Assembly (NCBI RefSeq): GCF_001423695.1
Contig: NZ_LMOZ01000001.1
Span: 1,797,272 to 1,861,271 of the forward strand
From: Leifsonia sp. Leaf336
GTDB taxonomy: Bacteria; Actinomycetota; Actinomycetes; Actinomycetales; Microbacteriaceae
Reading direction: 5' to 3'
DNA length: 64,000 bases
The notes below the pieces were generated by a model. That model worked only from the letters and a program-made list of their open reading frames with translations, made no database searches and was not told the origin of the DNA. A program made the position numbers and the translations under genes. Within the stretch, counting starts at the first letter, position 1; each line of letters begins with the position of its first letter. Below are positions 9,757 to 19,174 of this stretch, piece after piece.

Positions 9757-10022
9757 TGCAGCTCGGCACCCGCTGGGCCGTCGGTGAGGCCCCTCCCGCG
9801 AACCTCCCCGAGGTCGTGACCTACGCCGTCTCCACCGTCGAAGAGGAGCTGACGGCCACCGATGTCGAGACCGGCGGCTGGCGCTGGACGCTGACCTGGC
9901 TGGAGGGGAAGCCCGTGGTCGAGCTCGACGACGGCACGGTCATCCGCTACAACGACGCGGAAGACTCGGCGACGATCACCCAGGTGGTCGAGGCCGAGCC
10001 CTCCGACTTCGACGAGGCCTAG
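9756..10022 (+). CDS. Small conserved-looking protein of unknown function (88 aa)
   Basis: An 88-residue acidic soluble protein beginning MQLGTRWAVGEAPPANLPE. It has no recognisable domain; alternating hydrophobic/charged segments (WRWTLTWLEGKPVVELDDG) suggest a small beta-rich fold. The start overlaps the stop of GNAT copy 2 as TGATG, so it is expressed by translational coupling at the end of the valS operon. I do not recognise a family. Confidence 0.72.
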   Translation: MQLGTRWAVGEAPPANLPEVVTYAVSTVEEELTATDVETGGWRWTLTWLEGKPVVELDDGTVIRYNDAEDSATITQVVEAEPSDFDEA

Positions 10023-10047
10023 CTCTTCGCGCTTCGGGAGCGCGCGC

Positions 10048-10233
10048 TCAGCGCGGCAGCTGGGGCAGCATACGGGCTGCGCGATCGCGGTGCTGCTCGG
10101 CAGCGGCCACGAGCTCGGCGTGACGGGAGTGTCGTGCCGGTTGACGCATCCCCCACGCGGTGAGGGCGCGACCGAGCCGGAGTGCTGCGCGGTGGCTGAA
10201 GGGCCGGTGCGCGGGCACGGTGATGGCGGTCAT
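10048..10233 (-). CDS. Small basic protein of unknown function (61 aa), last gene of the ArsR/MFS operon
   Basis: A 61-residue, Arg/His/Ala-rich protein (starts MTAITVPAHRPF, ends MLPQLPR) with no signal peptide or domain I recognise. Its ATG overlaps the stop of the MFS gene (ATGA) and has AAGGAA upstream, so it is probably co-translated. It could be a helical accessory peptide of the exporter; there is no direct evidence for that. Confidence 0.6.
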   Translation of the reverse strand: MTAITVPAHRPFSHRAALRLGRALTAWGMRQPARHSRHAELVAAAEQHRDRAARMLPQLPR

Positions 10234-11540
10234 GATGCGGTTCCTTCCGAGATGGTCTGGTTCTGGTCGTCCGATGATCGTGAGGTGGAGGCCTGCGCCT
10301 GCCCGTAACGGCCGGCGCTGAGCAGAAGGCGCGTCGCGATCAGCGCGAGCACCACGACCACGGCCCCGCCGATGACGAACGGCAGCCGCAGGTCGATGCG
10401 GGCGACGAAGCCGCCCAGGACGGTGGCGATCGGGGTGAGCCCCCAGCCGATGGTGCGCACGATCCCCATCGCCCGGCCGAGCATCGCGCCCGGGATGATC
10501 GCCTGCCGCAGCGCGCCCCACGGCACGTTCCAGACGGCGACGCCGAACGCTCCGACGGCGTAGGCGAGCACGCCGACGACGACGTCGCCGGTGAGCCCGA
10601 CACCCAGGACGCCGAACCCGCTGATGAGGATCGCGACGTACATCACGCGGCCCCGCCCGAACCGGGCGACGAACCTGCTGGAGAGCAGGGCGCCGATGAG
10701 TGCTCCGACACCGACGGCGGCCGTGACGACGCCGACCATCGAGGCGGGCAGAGCGTAGGTCTGCAGCAGCAGGAGCACCACGCTCCCCTGAGCGAACGAC
10801 AGCGCGGAGGCGGTGATGGAGGTCAGGATGATCATCTTCCGGAGGAACCGGTCGTCCCACAGGAAGCGGACGACCGCCTTCATGCCGGGCCGCGGTACGG
10901 CCTCCTCGTCGCCCTGCTGAGCGCCGATCAGATGTGCCCGAGCAGCCGCGACGGGGACGCTCAGCACCAGCAGGGCCGAGATCAGGAACCCGCTGCCGGT
11001 GAGCCACATCGGCAGCGCGATCGCCGCAGCGAAGAGGAAGCCGGCGATGGGCGTCGCGATGAAGTTCTGCACGACGATCTCAGCCGACTGCATCCGGCCG
11101 TTCGCCCGGTCGAGCTGGTCGCGGGTCACCAGGCTCGGCACGACCGTCGTCGTGGCGTTGTCGAACACCGTCTCGCCCAGCCCGAACAGCAGCACGCATC
11201 CGTAAAGGCTCCAGATCGTCAGGGCATCGGTCGCGATGAGCAGAGCCACCAGCGCGGCGACGGCGAACCGGAGGCCGTTGGCGACGGCCATGGCGACACG
11301 CCGGTCGACGCGATCGAGCAGCATCCCGGCCGGGATGCCGAACAACAGCCAGGGCAGGAACGTGACCGCCGTGAGACCGGCGATCAGCGCCGGGTCGCGG
11401 GTGAGCGTCGTAGCGATGAGTGGAACCGCCGTGCGCCCGATGCCGTCGGCGAGGTTGCTGGCGATCGCCGCGGTCCAGAGCCGCCCGAAGCCGCCACCGA
11501 GGCCGGTGCGCGCCGCGCCCACGGAGGCCCCGGTGCTCAT
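10230..11540 (-). CDS. MFS exporter, module 1 (regulator-linked drug-efflux type)
   Basis: A 436-residue membrane protein with about 12 hydrophobic segments. Near the N-terminus is the block SNLADGIGRTAVPLIA, then PALIAGLTAVTFLPWLLFGIPAG and the loop motif DRVDRR. It belongs to the MFS_3/TIGR00900-like branch of multidrug or siderophore exporters. The same blocks recur in the MFS gene at 57970-59232, so the two are paralogues. It is preceded and followed by ATGA overlaps (ArsR-like regulator upstream, 61-aa gene downstream), forming a three-gene operon. The substrate is unknown. Confidence 0.88.
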   Translation of the reverse strand: MSTGASVGAARTGLGGGFGRLWTAAIASNLADGIGRTAVPLIATTLTRDPALIAGLTAVTFLPWLLFGIPAGMLLDRVDRRVAMAVANGLRFAVAALVALLIATDALTIWSLYGCVLLFGLGETVFDNATTTVVPSLVTRDQLDRANGRMQSAEIVVQNFIATPIAGFLFAAAIALPMWLTGSGFLISALLVLSVPVAAARAHLIGAQQGDEEAVPRPGMKAVVRFLWDDRFLRKMIILTSITASALSFAQGSVVLLLLQTYALPASMVGVVTAAVGVGALIGALLSSRFVARFGRGRVMYVAILISGFGVLGVGLTGDVVVGVLAYAVGAFGVAVWNVPWGALRQAIIPGAMLGRAMGIVRTIGWGLTPIATVLGGFVARIDLRLPFVIGGAVVVVLALIATRLLLSAGRYGQAQASTSRSSDDQNQTISEGTAS

Positions 11541-12169
11541 CGGTGCTCCTGCTCGACCAGGGGGAAGGCGTTGAACTGGACCTGGACGCGCTTGCGATCG
11601 TCGTCCTGCTCGGTCTTCCACTTCTCCTTGAGGCGGTTCAGCAGCTTGTAATACTCGGTGGAGAGTTCGGAGAGCTGCTCGCGCGAGACCTCCAGATGGG
11701 AGGTCGACAGCGCGGCGGCCTCCATCCACTCCATGCCGAAGGTGTCGAGTCCGCGACGCAGGAAGGCGTTGAGGCGGCGCTCGTTGTTCTGCTGCCAATT
11801 GAGCGAGATCTGCTCCGTGATCTCGCGGCCTGCCGGCGTCTCGAGCGTCTCGGGGCCGCCGATGGTCACGCCGCCCGCCGCCATGCGCCACCAGCGCTCT
11901 CGGCCGCTCCCGCGCTCCGGATCCTCGACGACGATGTCGTGCTTGGCGAGCTGGCGGAGGTGGTAGCTCGTCGAGCCGCTCGACTCCCCCAGCCGCTCCG
12001 CCAGCATCGAGGCGGTCGCCGGACCGAAGTCCGAGAGCTCGTTCATGATCTCGACCCGAAGCGGATGCGCGAGCGCCCGCAGGGCCGGCATGCCGATCGA
12101 TTCGAAATGCGGCTCGTATTCGTCGGTCGACTTCTCGGCGTCTGCGGGGGTGGGCTCGTCGGTGGACAT
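11537..12169 (-). CDS. ArsR-like winged-helix regulator, module 1
   Basis: A 210-residue regulator. An ArsR-type winged helix spans about residues 25-105 (LRALAHPLRVEIMNELSDFGPATASMLAERLGESSGSTSYHLRQLAKHDIV). A C-terminal helical part follows that is shared in style with the regulator at 57334. No metal-binding cysteines are visible, so it probably senses an organic compound. It controls the MFS exporter with which it overlaps by ATGA. Its own promoter is leaderless: -35 TTGCAA (12204-12199), 17-bp spacer, -10 TAGGGT (12181-12176), six bases to the ATG. The operator lies inside this promoter, so autoregulation is expected. Confidence 0.9.
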   Translation of the reverse strand: MSTDEPTPADAEKSTDEYEPHFESIGMPALRALAHPLRVEIMNELSDFGPATASMLAERLGESSGSTSYHLRQLAKHDIVVEDPERGSGRERWWRMAAGGVTIGGPETLETPAGREITEQISLNWQQNNERRLNAFLRRGLDTFGMEWMEAAALSTSHLEVSREQLSELSTEYYKLLNRLKEKWKTEQDDDRKRVQVQFNAFPLVEQEHR

Positions 12170-12175
12170 GGGACC

Positions 12176-12231
12176 ACCCTAGCGATGCAAAGGCTTCTTT
12201 GCAAGCAGTTCTTTGCAATTGATTCTTTGCA
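12176..12231. promoter_or_regulatory. Operator cluster and promoter of ArsR/MFS module 1
   Basis: The inverted repeat TGCAAAG-GCTT-CTTTGCA at 12186-12203 lies between the -35 and -10 of the regulator promoter. TTCTTTGCA occurs three times at 12195, 12209 and 12223, each exactly 14 bp apart. The regular spacing suggests cooperative binding of regulator dimers. The cluster ends 10 bp before the -35 of the divergent dcp promoter, so it may affect that gene too. Confidence 0.75.
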
Positions 12232-12240
12232 GCGATGTCT

Positions 12241-12269
12241 TTGGACCGAGGCCGGGGTGCCTCTAGGCT
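12241..12269 (+). promoter_or_regulatory. Leaderless promoter of dcp
   Basis: TTGGAC (12241-12246), 17-bp spacer, TAGGCT (12264-12269), then six bases to the ATG at 12276. No ribosome binding site is present, which fits a leaderless mRNA. Confidence 0.7.
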
Positions 12270-12275
12270 GGTCGA

Positions 12276-14315
12276 ATGGCAGACACCGCGAATCCGTTCC
12301 TCTCCCCCAGCACGCTCCCGTATCAGCTCCCGCCGTTCGCCGAGATCCGCGACGAGCACTACCGCCCCGCGTTCGACCACGGGTTCGCCGAGCAACTCGC
12401 CGAGATCGCCGCGATCACCTCGTCCGCCGAGTCGCCGACCTTCGAGAACACGATGATCCCGCTGGAGCGGTCGGGCCAGACCCTGCAGCGAGTGGCGGAG
12501 GTCTTCTTCAACAAGAGCTCGTCCGACAGCACCGATTTCACGAACGCTCTGGAGGAGGAGATCGCTCCCCTGCTGGCCGCGCACCAGGACGCCATCCGGC
12601 TCGACCCGGCACTCTACGGCCGGATCCAGGACCTCCACGCGCGCCGCGCGTCCCTCGGGCTCGACGCTGAGGGCGTGTACCTCATCGAGCGCTATTACAC
12701 TGAGTTCACACTCGCCGGCGCCGGCCTCGACGACGAGCAGAAGCAGCTGCTGCGCGACTACAACCAGCGCCTGTCGACGCTGACCACCCGGTTCGAGAAG
12801 AACCTGCTCGCCGACACCAACGAGCTCGCCGTGGTCTTCGACTCGGCGGAGGAGCTCGACGGCCTCGGCGACGGCGAGCTGTCCGCCGCGGCCGAAGCGG
12901 CCCGCGAGCGCGGCCTCGACGGCAAGTACGTCGTCACCCTCGTGCTGCCCACCGGTCACCCGTGGCTGGCGAGTCTCACGAACCGCGCGTCCCGGGAGCG
13001 CATCATGACCGCATCGCGGTCCCGCGGCATCCACGGCGGCGAGCACGACAACCGCGAGCTCGTGCTCGAGATCACCCGGCTGCGGGCCGAGCGCGCCCGG
13101 CTCCTCGGGTTCGACACGCACGCCGCCTTCGTGACCGCCGACGAAACCGCGAAGACCCCGCAGGCGGTCGCCGACATGCTCGGCCGGCTGGCGCCTCCCG
13201 CGGCTCGCAACGCGCGCGCCGAGGAGGCCGACCTCCAGAAGCAGCTCGCAGACGGCGAGACCGTACAGAGCTGGGACTGGGCGGCGCTCACGGGAACCGT
13301 GCGCCAGGAGAAGTTCGACGTCGACTTCGCGGCGATGCGCCCGTACTTCGAGGCAGAGCGCGTCCTGCGCGACGGCGTGTTCTACGCGGCGACGCAGCTC
13401 TACGGCATCACCTTCGAAGAGCGCCCGGACCTGGTCGCCTACCACCCCGAAGCGCGCGTGTTCGAGGTGCGCGACGAGGACGGCACGGGGGTCGGCCTCT
13501 ACATCCTCGACCTGTACACCCGGGACTCCAAGCGCGGCGGCGCCTGGATGAACCCGCTCATCTCCCAGTCGGCGCTGCTCGACTACCCGACCGTCGTGGT
13601 CAACAACCTCAACGTGCCGAAGCCGGCTGCCGGTGAGCCCACGCTGCTGACCTACGACGAGACCAACACGCTCTTCCACGAGTTCGGTCACGCCCTCCAC
13701 GGCCTGTTCGCACGTGTGACGTACCCGAAGTTCGCCGGCACCAACGTGTTCCGCGACTTCGTCGAGTTCCCCAGCCAGGTGAACGAGATGTGGATGCTCT
13801 GGCCCGAGATCGTCGCCAACTACGCCGTGCACCACCAGACCGGCGAGCGGATGCCGCAGGACCTGATCGACCGCCTCCACGCGTCGGAGTCGTTCAACGA
13901 GGGCTTCGCCACCAGCGAGTACCTGGCCGCGGCACTGCTCGACCAGGCCTGGCACGCGATCACGGCCGACGACGAGGTGACCGACGTCGCCGCGTTCGAG
14001 GCCACAGCCCTCGCCGCCGTCGGGCTCGACAACCCGGCCGTGCCTCCGCGGTACGCGAGCACGTACTTCGCGCACACCTTCTCCGGCGGCTACGACGCGG
14101 GCTACTACTCCTACATCTGGAGCGAGGTGCTCGACGCCGACACTGTCGAGTGGTTCAAGGAGAATGGCGGCCTGAAGCGCGAGAACGGCGACCGGTTCCG
14201 GCGCCGGCTGCTCGGCGTGGGAGGCTCGAAGGACCCGTTGGAGGCCTACCGCGACTTCCGCGGACGCGATGCGGTGATCGAGCCGCTGCTCAAGCGCCGC
14301 GGCCTGGACGGCTGA
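12276..14315 (+). CDS. dcp: M3-family peptidyl-dipeptidase (dipeptidyl carboxypeptidase)
   Basis: A 679-residue cytoplasmic zinc metallopeptidase of family M3, which releases dipeptides from peptide C-termini. The zinc motif HEFGH is at 468-472, and downstream FVEFPSQVNEMW supplies the third ligand Glu. The conserved C-terminal segment FAHTFSGGYDAGYYSYIW is present. Length matches bacterial Dcp rather than oligopeptidase F. The promoter is leaderless and starts at the ATG. It is divergent from the ArsR/MFS module, with whose operators its promoter nearly abuts. Confidence 0.95.
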   Translation: MADTANPFLSPSTLPYQLPPFAEIRDEHYRPAFDHGFAEQLAEIAAITSSAESPTFENTMIPLERSGQTLQRVAEVFFNKSSSDSTDFTNALEEEIAPLLAAHQDAIRLDPALYGRIQDLHARRASLGLDAEGVYLIERYYTEFTLAGAGLDDEQKQLLRDYNQRLSTLTTRFEKNLLADTNELAVVFDSAEELDGLGDGELSAAAEAARERGLDGKYVVTLVLPTGHPWLASLTNRASRERIMTASRSRGIHGGEHDNRELVLEITRLRAERARLLGFDTHAAFVTADETAKTPQAVADMLGRLAPPAARNARAEEADLQKQLADGETVQSWDWAALTGTVRQEKFDVDFAAMRPYFEAERVLRDGVFYAATQLYGITFEERPDLVAYHPEARVFEVRDEDGTGVGLYILDLYTRDSKRGGAWMNPLISQSALLDYPTVVVNNLNVPKPAAGEPTLLTYDETNTLFHEFGHALHGLFARVTYPKFAGTNVFRDFVEFPSQVNEMWMLWPEIVANYAVHHQTGERMPQDLIDRLHASESFNEGFATSEYLAAALLDQAWHAITADDEVTDVAAFEATALAAVGLDNPAVPPRYASTYFAHTFSGGYDAGYYSYIWSEVLDADTVEWFKENGGLKRENGDRFRRRLLGVGGSKDPLEAYRDFRGRDAVIEPLLKRRGLDG

Positions 14316-14327
14316 GCGGGGCCTAGC

Positions 14328-14390
14328 CCCCTTCCCGCGCGAGGCTCTACCCTGAGCGCATCGCCGCTGGGGCCCCAGCGCGGGAAGGGG
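14328..14390 (+). promoter_or_regulatory. Long inverted repeat covering the ribosome binding site of the ClC-type gene
   Basis: A perfect 13-base inverted repeat: left arm CCCCTTCCCGCGC at 14328-14340, right arm GCGCGGGAAGGGG at 14378-14390. The right arm contains the GGAAGGGG ribosome binding site of the gene starting at 14397. A 12-bp palindrome, CTGGGGCCCCAG (14367-14378), lies next to it. It could be an RNA switch masking translation, or partly a terminator for dcp. Confidence 0.5.
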
Positions 14391-14396
14391 CGCACC

Positions 14397-15704
14397 ATGA
14401 CGTCGAGGGAGCCGCAACCGGAGCTCGCCGCGCCATCCGTACGCTCGCTCGTGCTTCTGTCGATCCCGGCCGTGCTGATCGGTGTCATCAGCGCCCTCAC
14501 GCTCTGGGTCGTCGACGAGGTCGCCGGAGTCATCGATGACGGCATCTGGAAGTCACTGCCCTCCGCGCTCGGCATCGACCCCTCGTCCGGCTGGTGGATC
14601 TTCCTGATCCTGACCGTCACCGGCCTGGCCGTGGGGCTGACGGTATGGCTCGTCCCCGGCCACGCGGGACCGGACTCGGCGACGACGGAGCTGGTCACGA
14701 CCCCGCTGCGGATCGGGATCGTCCCGTCGCTCGCCCTCGCGGCCGTGCTCGGACTCGCCGGAGGCGTCAGCCTCGGGCCCGAGAACCCGATCATCGCCAT
14801 CAACGTGAGCATCCTCGTCGCGCTGGTCGGCCGGATCTGGAAGGCGGTGCCGTCTCAGCTCGTGATGCTGATGGCGGCCTCCGGGACCATCGGTGCGCTG
14901 TTCGGCACGCCGGTCGCGGCCGCACTGGTCTTCACAGGCATCGTCGCGGCCGTGAAAGGCGGAGGCGCGCTGTGGGACAAGCTCTTCCTCCCCCTGGTGT
15001 CGGCCGCAGCGGGGTCGCTGACCATGACGCTCCTCGCGCATCCGCACCTCGCGATCCCGATGCCCGCCTACACCCACGTGACCGGCTGGGACGTGCTCGC
15101 GGCGCTGATCATCGGCGCGGTGGCGACCGGTGTCGGACTACTCGGCGCCGTGCTCTTCCCGCTGATCCACCGCGCGTTCCACGCCCTGCGCCAGCCAGTG
15201 CTGATCACCCTGGCCGGCGGCATCGTCCTCGGCCTCGTCGGAGCCGTCGGCGGCCCGATCACGCTGTTCAAGGGGCTGGAGCAGATGGGTACGCTCGTCG
15301 TGAACCGCGCCGACTACTCCATCGGGCAGCTGGTGCTGATCGTCGTGGTGAAGCTGGTCGCCCTGCTCGTCGCCGCCAGTTCGGGCTTCCGCGGCGGCCG
15401 CGTCTTCCCCGCCGTGTTCATCGGCGCAGCGCTGGGAACCCTCACAGTCGCCCTCGTTCCGGTGGTCCCGCTCCCGGTCGCGATCGCCGCCGCGGTCATG
15501 GGGATCACGCTCGCGGTCACCCGGGACGGCTGGATCGCGATCTTCGTCGGCGTGGCGGTGACGCAGAACCTGCTGGTGCTGCCGATCTTGTCGCTGGCCG
15601 TCCTGCCGGCGTGGCTGATGGTGACGAAGGCGCCAGAGTTCCTGATCACCCCGAAGGCGATTACGCCGACTTCTCCTCGCGCCGCGGACGGTGCGGGACG
15701 ATAG
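14397..15704 (+). CDS. ClC-family ion transport protein (YfeO-like)
   Basis: A 435-residue polytopic membrane protein of the voltage-gated chloride channel superfamily. The selectivity-filter region [10 protein letters not shown] (about 122-131) keeps the gating Glu of the ClC GxEGP motif, at Glu129. Hydrophobic helices fill the rest, and the closest family style is YfeO. No cytoplasmic CBS domains are present. The last 44 bases overlap the 3' end of the convergent clpX. The ribosome binding site (GGAAGGGG) sits inside a 13-bp inverted repeat. Ion specificity cannot be told. Confidence 0.85.
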   Translation: MTSREPQPELAAPSVRSLVLLSIPAVLIGVISALTLWVVDEVAGVIDDGIWKSLPSALGIDPSSGWWIFLILTVTGLAVGLTVWLVPGHAGPDSATTELVTTPLRIGIVPSLALAAVLGLAGGVSLGPENPIIAINVSILVALVGRIWKAVPSQLVMLMAASGTIGALFGTPVAAALVFTGIVAAVKGGGALWDKLFLPLVSAAAGSLTMTLLAHPHLAIPMPAYTHVTGWDVLAALIIGAVATGVGLLGAVLFPLIHRAFHALRQPVLITLAGGIVLGLVGAVGGPITLFKGLEQMGTLVVNRADYSIGQLVLIVVVKLVALLVAASSGFRGGRVFPAVFIGAALGTLTVALVPVVPLPVAIAAAVMGITLAVTRDGWIAIFVGVAVTQNLLVLPILSLAVLPAWLMVTKAPEFLITPKAITPTSPRAADGAGR

Positions 15705-16935
15705 TCGGCGCCGCGTTCTCGAGCACGGCCTCCTTCGTGACGACCACCCGGGCGACCTCGGAGCTCGAAGGCACCTCGAACATGATCGGCCCGAGCACCT
15801 CCTCCATGATCGCGCGGAGGCCGCGGGCTCCCGTCTTGCGCAGCACCGCGAGGTCGGCGATCGATTCCAGCGCGGAGTGCTCGAACTCGAGCTGCACGCC
15901 GTCGAGTTCGAACATGCGCTGATACTGGCGGACCAGTGCGTTCTTCGGCACGGTGAGAATCTGCATCAGGGCGTCCTGGTCGAGCGGCGTGACCGTCGTG
16001 ACGACGGGCAGACGCCCGATGAACTCGGGGATGAGCCCGAACTTGTGCAGGTCTTCGGGCAGGACCTCGCTGAAGAGGTTGATGTCGTCGCCCTTGGAGT
16101 GCAGCGGGGCTCCGAAGCCGATGCCTTTCTTGCCCGCCCGCTGCGAGATGATGTCTTCGAGCCCCGCGAAGGCGCCGGCGACGATGAACAGCACGTTCGT
16201 CGTGTCGATCTGGATGAACTCCTGATGCGGGTGCTTACGGCCGCCCTGCGGCGGCACCGAGGCGACGGTGCCCTCCAGGATCTTGAGGAGCGCCTGCTGC
16301 ACACCCTCGCCGGACACGTCGCGCGTGATCGACGGGTTCTCGGCCTTGCGGGCGATCTTGTCGACCTCATCGATGTAGATGATGCCGGTCTCGGCACGCT
16401 TGACGTCGTAGTCGGCGGCCTGGATCAGCTTGAGGAGGATGTTCTCGACATCCTCGCCGACGTAGCCGGCCTCGGTCAGCGCGGTGGCGTCGGCAACCGC
16501 GAACGGCACGTTGAGCCGTCGGGCCAGCGTCTGGGCGAGATAGGTCTTGCCGCAGCCGGTCGGGCCGATCAGGAGGATGTTCGACTTGGCGATCTCGACA
16601 TCGTCCATGGCGTCGGCCGACGTCAGTGTCTGCTTGGCCCGCACCCGCTTGTAGTGGTTGTAGACGGCCACAGCCAGCGCGCGCTTCGCCGCCTCCTGGC
16701 CGATGACGTATTCCTCGAGGAAGCCGAAGATCTCCTTCGGCTTCGGGAGATCGAACTCGCCGGAGGCCTCTTCGCCCGCTTCGGCCAGTCGTTCCTCGAT
16801 GATCTCGTTGCAGAGTTCGACGCACTCGTCGCAGATGTACACGCCCGGACCGGCGATCAGCTGCTGAACCTGCTTCTGGCTCTTGCCACAGAAGGAACAC
16901 TTGAGCAGATCGGCGCTCTCCCCGATGCGTGCCAT
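15661..16935 (-). CDS. clpX: ATP-dependent Clp protease, ATP-binding unfoldase subunit ClpX
   Basis: A 424-residue AAA+ unfoldase that recognises tagged proteins and feeds them into ClpP1P2. The N-terminal zinc-binding domain has Cys13, Cys16, Cys35 and Cys38. Walker A GPTGCGKT is at 124-131 and Walker B IIYIDEVD is near 186. Length and order match the family. The ATG at 16935 is preceded by a strong AAGGAGG. It has its own transcription unit, separated from clpP2 by a terminator. The 3' end overlaps the convergent ClC-type gene by 44 bases. Confidence 0.98.
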   Translation of the reverse strand: MARIGESADLLKCSFCGKSQKQVQQLIAGPGVYICDECVELCNEIIEERLAEAGEEASGEFDLPKPKEIFGFLEEYVIGQEAAKRALAVAVYNHYKRVRAKQTLTSADAMDDVEIAKSNILLIGPTGCGKTYLAQTLARRLNVPFAVADATALTEAGYVGEDVENILLKLIQAADYDVKRAETGIIYIDEVDKIARKAENPSITRDVSGEGVQQALLKILEGTVASVPPQGGRKHPHQEFIQIDTTNVLFIVAGAFAGLEDIISQRAGKKGIGFGAPLHSKGDDINLFSEVLPEDLHKFGLIPEFIGRLPVVTTVTPLDQDALMQILTVPKNALVRQYQRMFELDGVQLEFEHSALESIADLAVLRKTGARGLRAIMEEVLGPIMFEVPSSSEVARVVVTKEAVLENAAPTIVPHRPRREEKSA

Positions 16936-17076
16936 CCGTCTCCCCCTCCTTCTCGGGTTTCTTCGTCGAGCCTAACCCGTGACGACGACAAAGGCGCGCA
17001 CCAGGGCGTTTTCGACACGCGGTGACGGTCATTATGCCGACAGCAGACGGCGACGCCGGCGCTTGTGCGGACGCAC

Positions 17077-17109
17077 GAACGCCCCCGTCCGCGTGGGACG
17101 GGGGCGTTC
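17077..17109 (-). terminator. Terminator hairpin downstream of clpP2
   Basis: Perfect 14-bp stem (GAACGCCCCCGTCC / GGACGGGGGCGTTC) with a 5-base loop, 62 bases beyond the clpP2 stop and before clpX. No T-run follows on the minus strand, as is common in high-GC Actinobacteria. Confidence 0.8.
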
Positions 17110-17170
17110 TTCGGACTCCGCTTCCGGCTGGGATCATCCCGAGGATCATCCCGACCGGTCGGCCGGAGTG

Positions 17171-17854
17171 CTACTTGACGAGCGCGGGCAGGGTCTTCCG
17201 GCTGGTGAGCACCTGGTCGATGAGGCCGTACTCCAGCGCCTCCTCGGCCGAGAGGATCTTGTCGCGGTCGATGTCCTTGTTGACCTGCTCGACCGAGCGG
17301 TTGGAGTGCCGCGCGAGCGTCTCCTCCAGCCAGGTGCGCATGCGCATGATCTCGTTGGCCTGGATCTCGATGTCGGACGCCTGGCCCTGGCCGGCCTCGC
17401 CGACGGCGGGCTGGTGGATCAGGATGCGGGCGTTCGGCAGCGCGAGTCGCTTGCCGGGGGTGCCGGCGGCGGTCAGCACGGCGGCCGCGGAAGCGGCCTG
17501 GCCAAGGACGACCGTCTGGATCTGCGGGCGGATGTACTGCATCGTGTCGTAGATCGCCGTCATCGCGGTGAACGAGCCACCGGGCGAGTTGATGTACATG
17601 ACGATGTCGCGGTCCGGGTCCTGGCTCTCGAGAACGAGGAGCTGGGCCATGATGTCGTCGGCCGACGCGTCGTCCACCTGCACGCCGAGGAAGATGATGC
17701 GGTCCTCGAAGAGCTTGGCGTACGGGTCCTGGCGCTTGTAGCCGTAGGCGGTGCGCTCCTCGAAGCTGGGCAGGATGTAGCGGGCGCCGGGCGCCTGCAC
17801 GCCACCGAAGGCCTGTCCGCCGAGGCTGGAGCCGCCGAGCATGGGAGTGTTCAT
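17171..17854 (-). CDS. clpP2: ATP-dependent Clp protease proteolytic subunit 2
   Basis: A 227-residue serine protease subunit of the hetero-tetradecameric ClpP1P2 found in Actinobacteria. The catalytic Ser is in [10 protein letters not shown] (Ser122), His in ILIHQP (His147), and Asp near residue 194 (NKDIDRD). A ~45-residue N-terminal extension precedes the core, as in other actinobacterial ClpP2. The ATG at 17854 has AAGGAC upstream; the longer open frame is a shadow. It lies 29 bases after clpP1 in one operon and is closed by a terminator. Confidence 0.97.
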   Translation of the reverse strand: MNTPMLGGSSLGGQAFGGVQAPGARYILPSFEERTAYGYKRQDPYAKLFEDRIIFLGVQVDDASADDIMAQLLVLESQDPDRDIVMYINSPGGSFTAMTAIYDTMQYIRPQIQTVVLGQAASAAAVLTAAGTPGKRLALPNARILIHQPAVGEAGQGQASDIEIQANEIMRMRTWLEETLARHSNRSVEQVNKDIDRDKILSAEEALEYGLIDQVLTSRKTLPALVK

Positions 17855-17883
17855 AATGATGTCCTTAATCCTTCCGGCGGTTC

Positions 17884-18477
17884 CTAATTGGATTCCTGGT
17901 CGGTGCCGCCGCCGCCCGAGACGTCCAGCGCGGACTCCCGGATGTGGTCGACGAAGCCGTAGTCCAGGGCCTCCTGGGCGGTGAACCAGCGGTCGCGGTC
18001 GCCGTCGGCGTTGATCTGCTCGACCGACTTGCCGGTCGCCGCAGCGGTGATCTCGGCCAGACGCTTCTTCATGTCGAGGATGAGCTGGGCCTGGGTCTGG
18101 ATGTCGCTCGCGGTTCCGCCGAAGCCGCCGTGCGGCTGGTGCAGCAGCACGCGCGCGTTCGGGGTGATGTACCGCTTGCCCTTGGTGCCGGCCGTCAGGA
18201 GCAGCTGGCCCATCGACGCGGCCATTCCGATGCCGACGGTGACGATGTCGTTCGGCACGAACTGCATCGTGTCGTAGATCGCCATGCCCGCGGTGATCGA
18301 GCCGCCGGGAGAGTTGATGTAGAGGTAGATGTCTCGCTTGGGGTCTTCTGCGGCCAGGAGCAGCAGCTTCGCGGCGATCTCGTTGGCGTTCTCGTCGCGC
18401 ACCTCGGAACCGAGCCAGATGATGCGGTCCTTCAGCAGTCTGTCGAAAACACTGGGCTGGATACCCATGTCGGCCAT
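17884..18477 (-). CDS. clpP1: ATP-dependent Clp protease proteolytic subunit 1
   Basis: A 197-residue ClpP subunit. Catalytic Ser88 lies in GMAASMGQ and His113 in [27 protein letters not shown] is the standard substrate-binding strand. The partner of clpP2 immediately downstream; in Actinobacteria both are needed for an active mixed-ring protease. The ATG at 18477 (MADMGIQPS) is chosen because GGAG lies seven bases upstream; another ATG ten codons earlier (18507) is less likely. Confidence 0.97.
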   Translation of the reverse strand: MADMGIQPSVFDRLLKDRIIWLGSEVRDENANEIAAKLLLLAAEDPKRDIYLYINSPGGSITAGMAIYDTMQFVPNDIVTVGIGMAASMGQLLLTAGTKGKRYITPNARVLLHQPHGGFGGTASDIQTQAQLILDMKKRLAEITAAATGKSVEQINADGDRDRWFTAQEALDYGFVDHIRESALDVSGGGGTDQESN

Positions 18478-18587
18478 GTTCGCTCCATTTCCTTTGTCGC
18501 TTGGCATCGAATCTATCGGAGGGCGGAGCGCAATTCCGCGCTGTTCGCCCTGGGCAGAGTGGGTGTCGCGCGCGGGCGAGTGGAGCG

Positions 18588-19076
18588 TCAGTGGTCGTCG
18601 TCGAGAGCGGCGGCGTAGGCCTCCACCGAGCGACGGTACCGCGGCAGGTGCGGAGCGAGAGCGCCGAGGGCCTCCCGCAGAGCGTCGGCGTGGAGGCCGT
18701 CGTCGAAGAGCGCGAGCGCCGCGAACGCGCGCGCGGCGTCAGAGAGCGGATGCTCGGGCTCGGCGAGGAGGAAGTCGCGCAGCAGGGCGAGCGACTCGTC
18801 GGGACGGTCGAGGTTGCGCAGTGTGCTCGCCAGCTGGACGATGGCCTGCCCGCGCTCGGGCTCGGCGAGCCCGTTGGCGAGCGCCGACCGGTACAGGGGT
18901 TCGGCCTCGGCCTCACGGCCCGCGAAGTCCCGCGCCCCGGCCGCCTCGAACAACGCGACGGGGTCGTCCGCGGCCCGTTCGGCCACGAGTGCGTCGATGG
19001 CCTCTGTCGTGCGCTCCTCCCCCAGGTCGTCCGCCGCCGCCCACACCGCGTCCACGCGCTGCCGCCAGTCGTCCAT
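18588..19076 (-). CDS. Tetratricopeptide-repeat protein of unknown role between tig and clpP1
   Basis: A 162-residue alpha-helical protein with TPR-like helix pairs ([54 protein letters not shown]), in the style of the small TPR_5 family. Such proteins bind other proteins. The ATG at 19076 follows AGGAG; the frame is open to 19127 without a better site. Its place in the tig-clpP-clpX block suggests, without proof, a link to protein quality control. Confidence 0.8.
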   Translation of the reverse strand: MDDWRQRVDAVWAAADDLGEERTTEAIDALVAERAADDPVALFEAAGARDFAGREAEAEPLYRSALANGLAEPERGQAIVQLASTLRNLDRPDESLALLRDFLLAEPEHPLSDAARAFAALALFDDGLHADALREALGALAPHLPRYRRSVEAYAAALDDDH

Positions 19077-19174
19077 TCCCGCTCCTCTCTGCGCGTGCAC
19101 AGGGGACGCAACACGCCGCTTCCCCATGGTGGCAGACGGCGTGTTGCGTCCCTAGTCCTCAGCCCGACAGCACA

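Noticed and set aside
14316..14396. Fluoride riboswitch before the ClC-type gene
   Set aside because: The conserved fluoride-motif elements could not be recognised; only the inverted repeat is supported.
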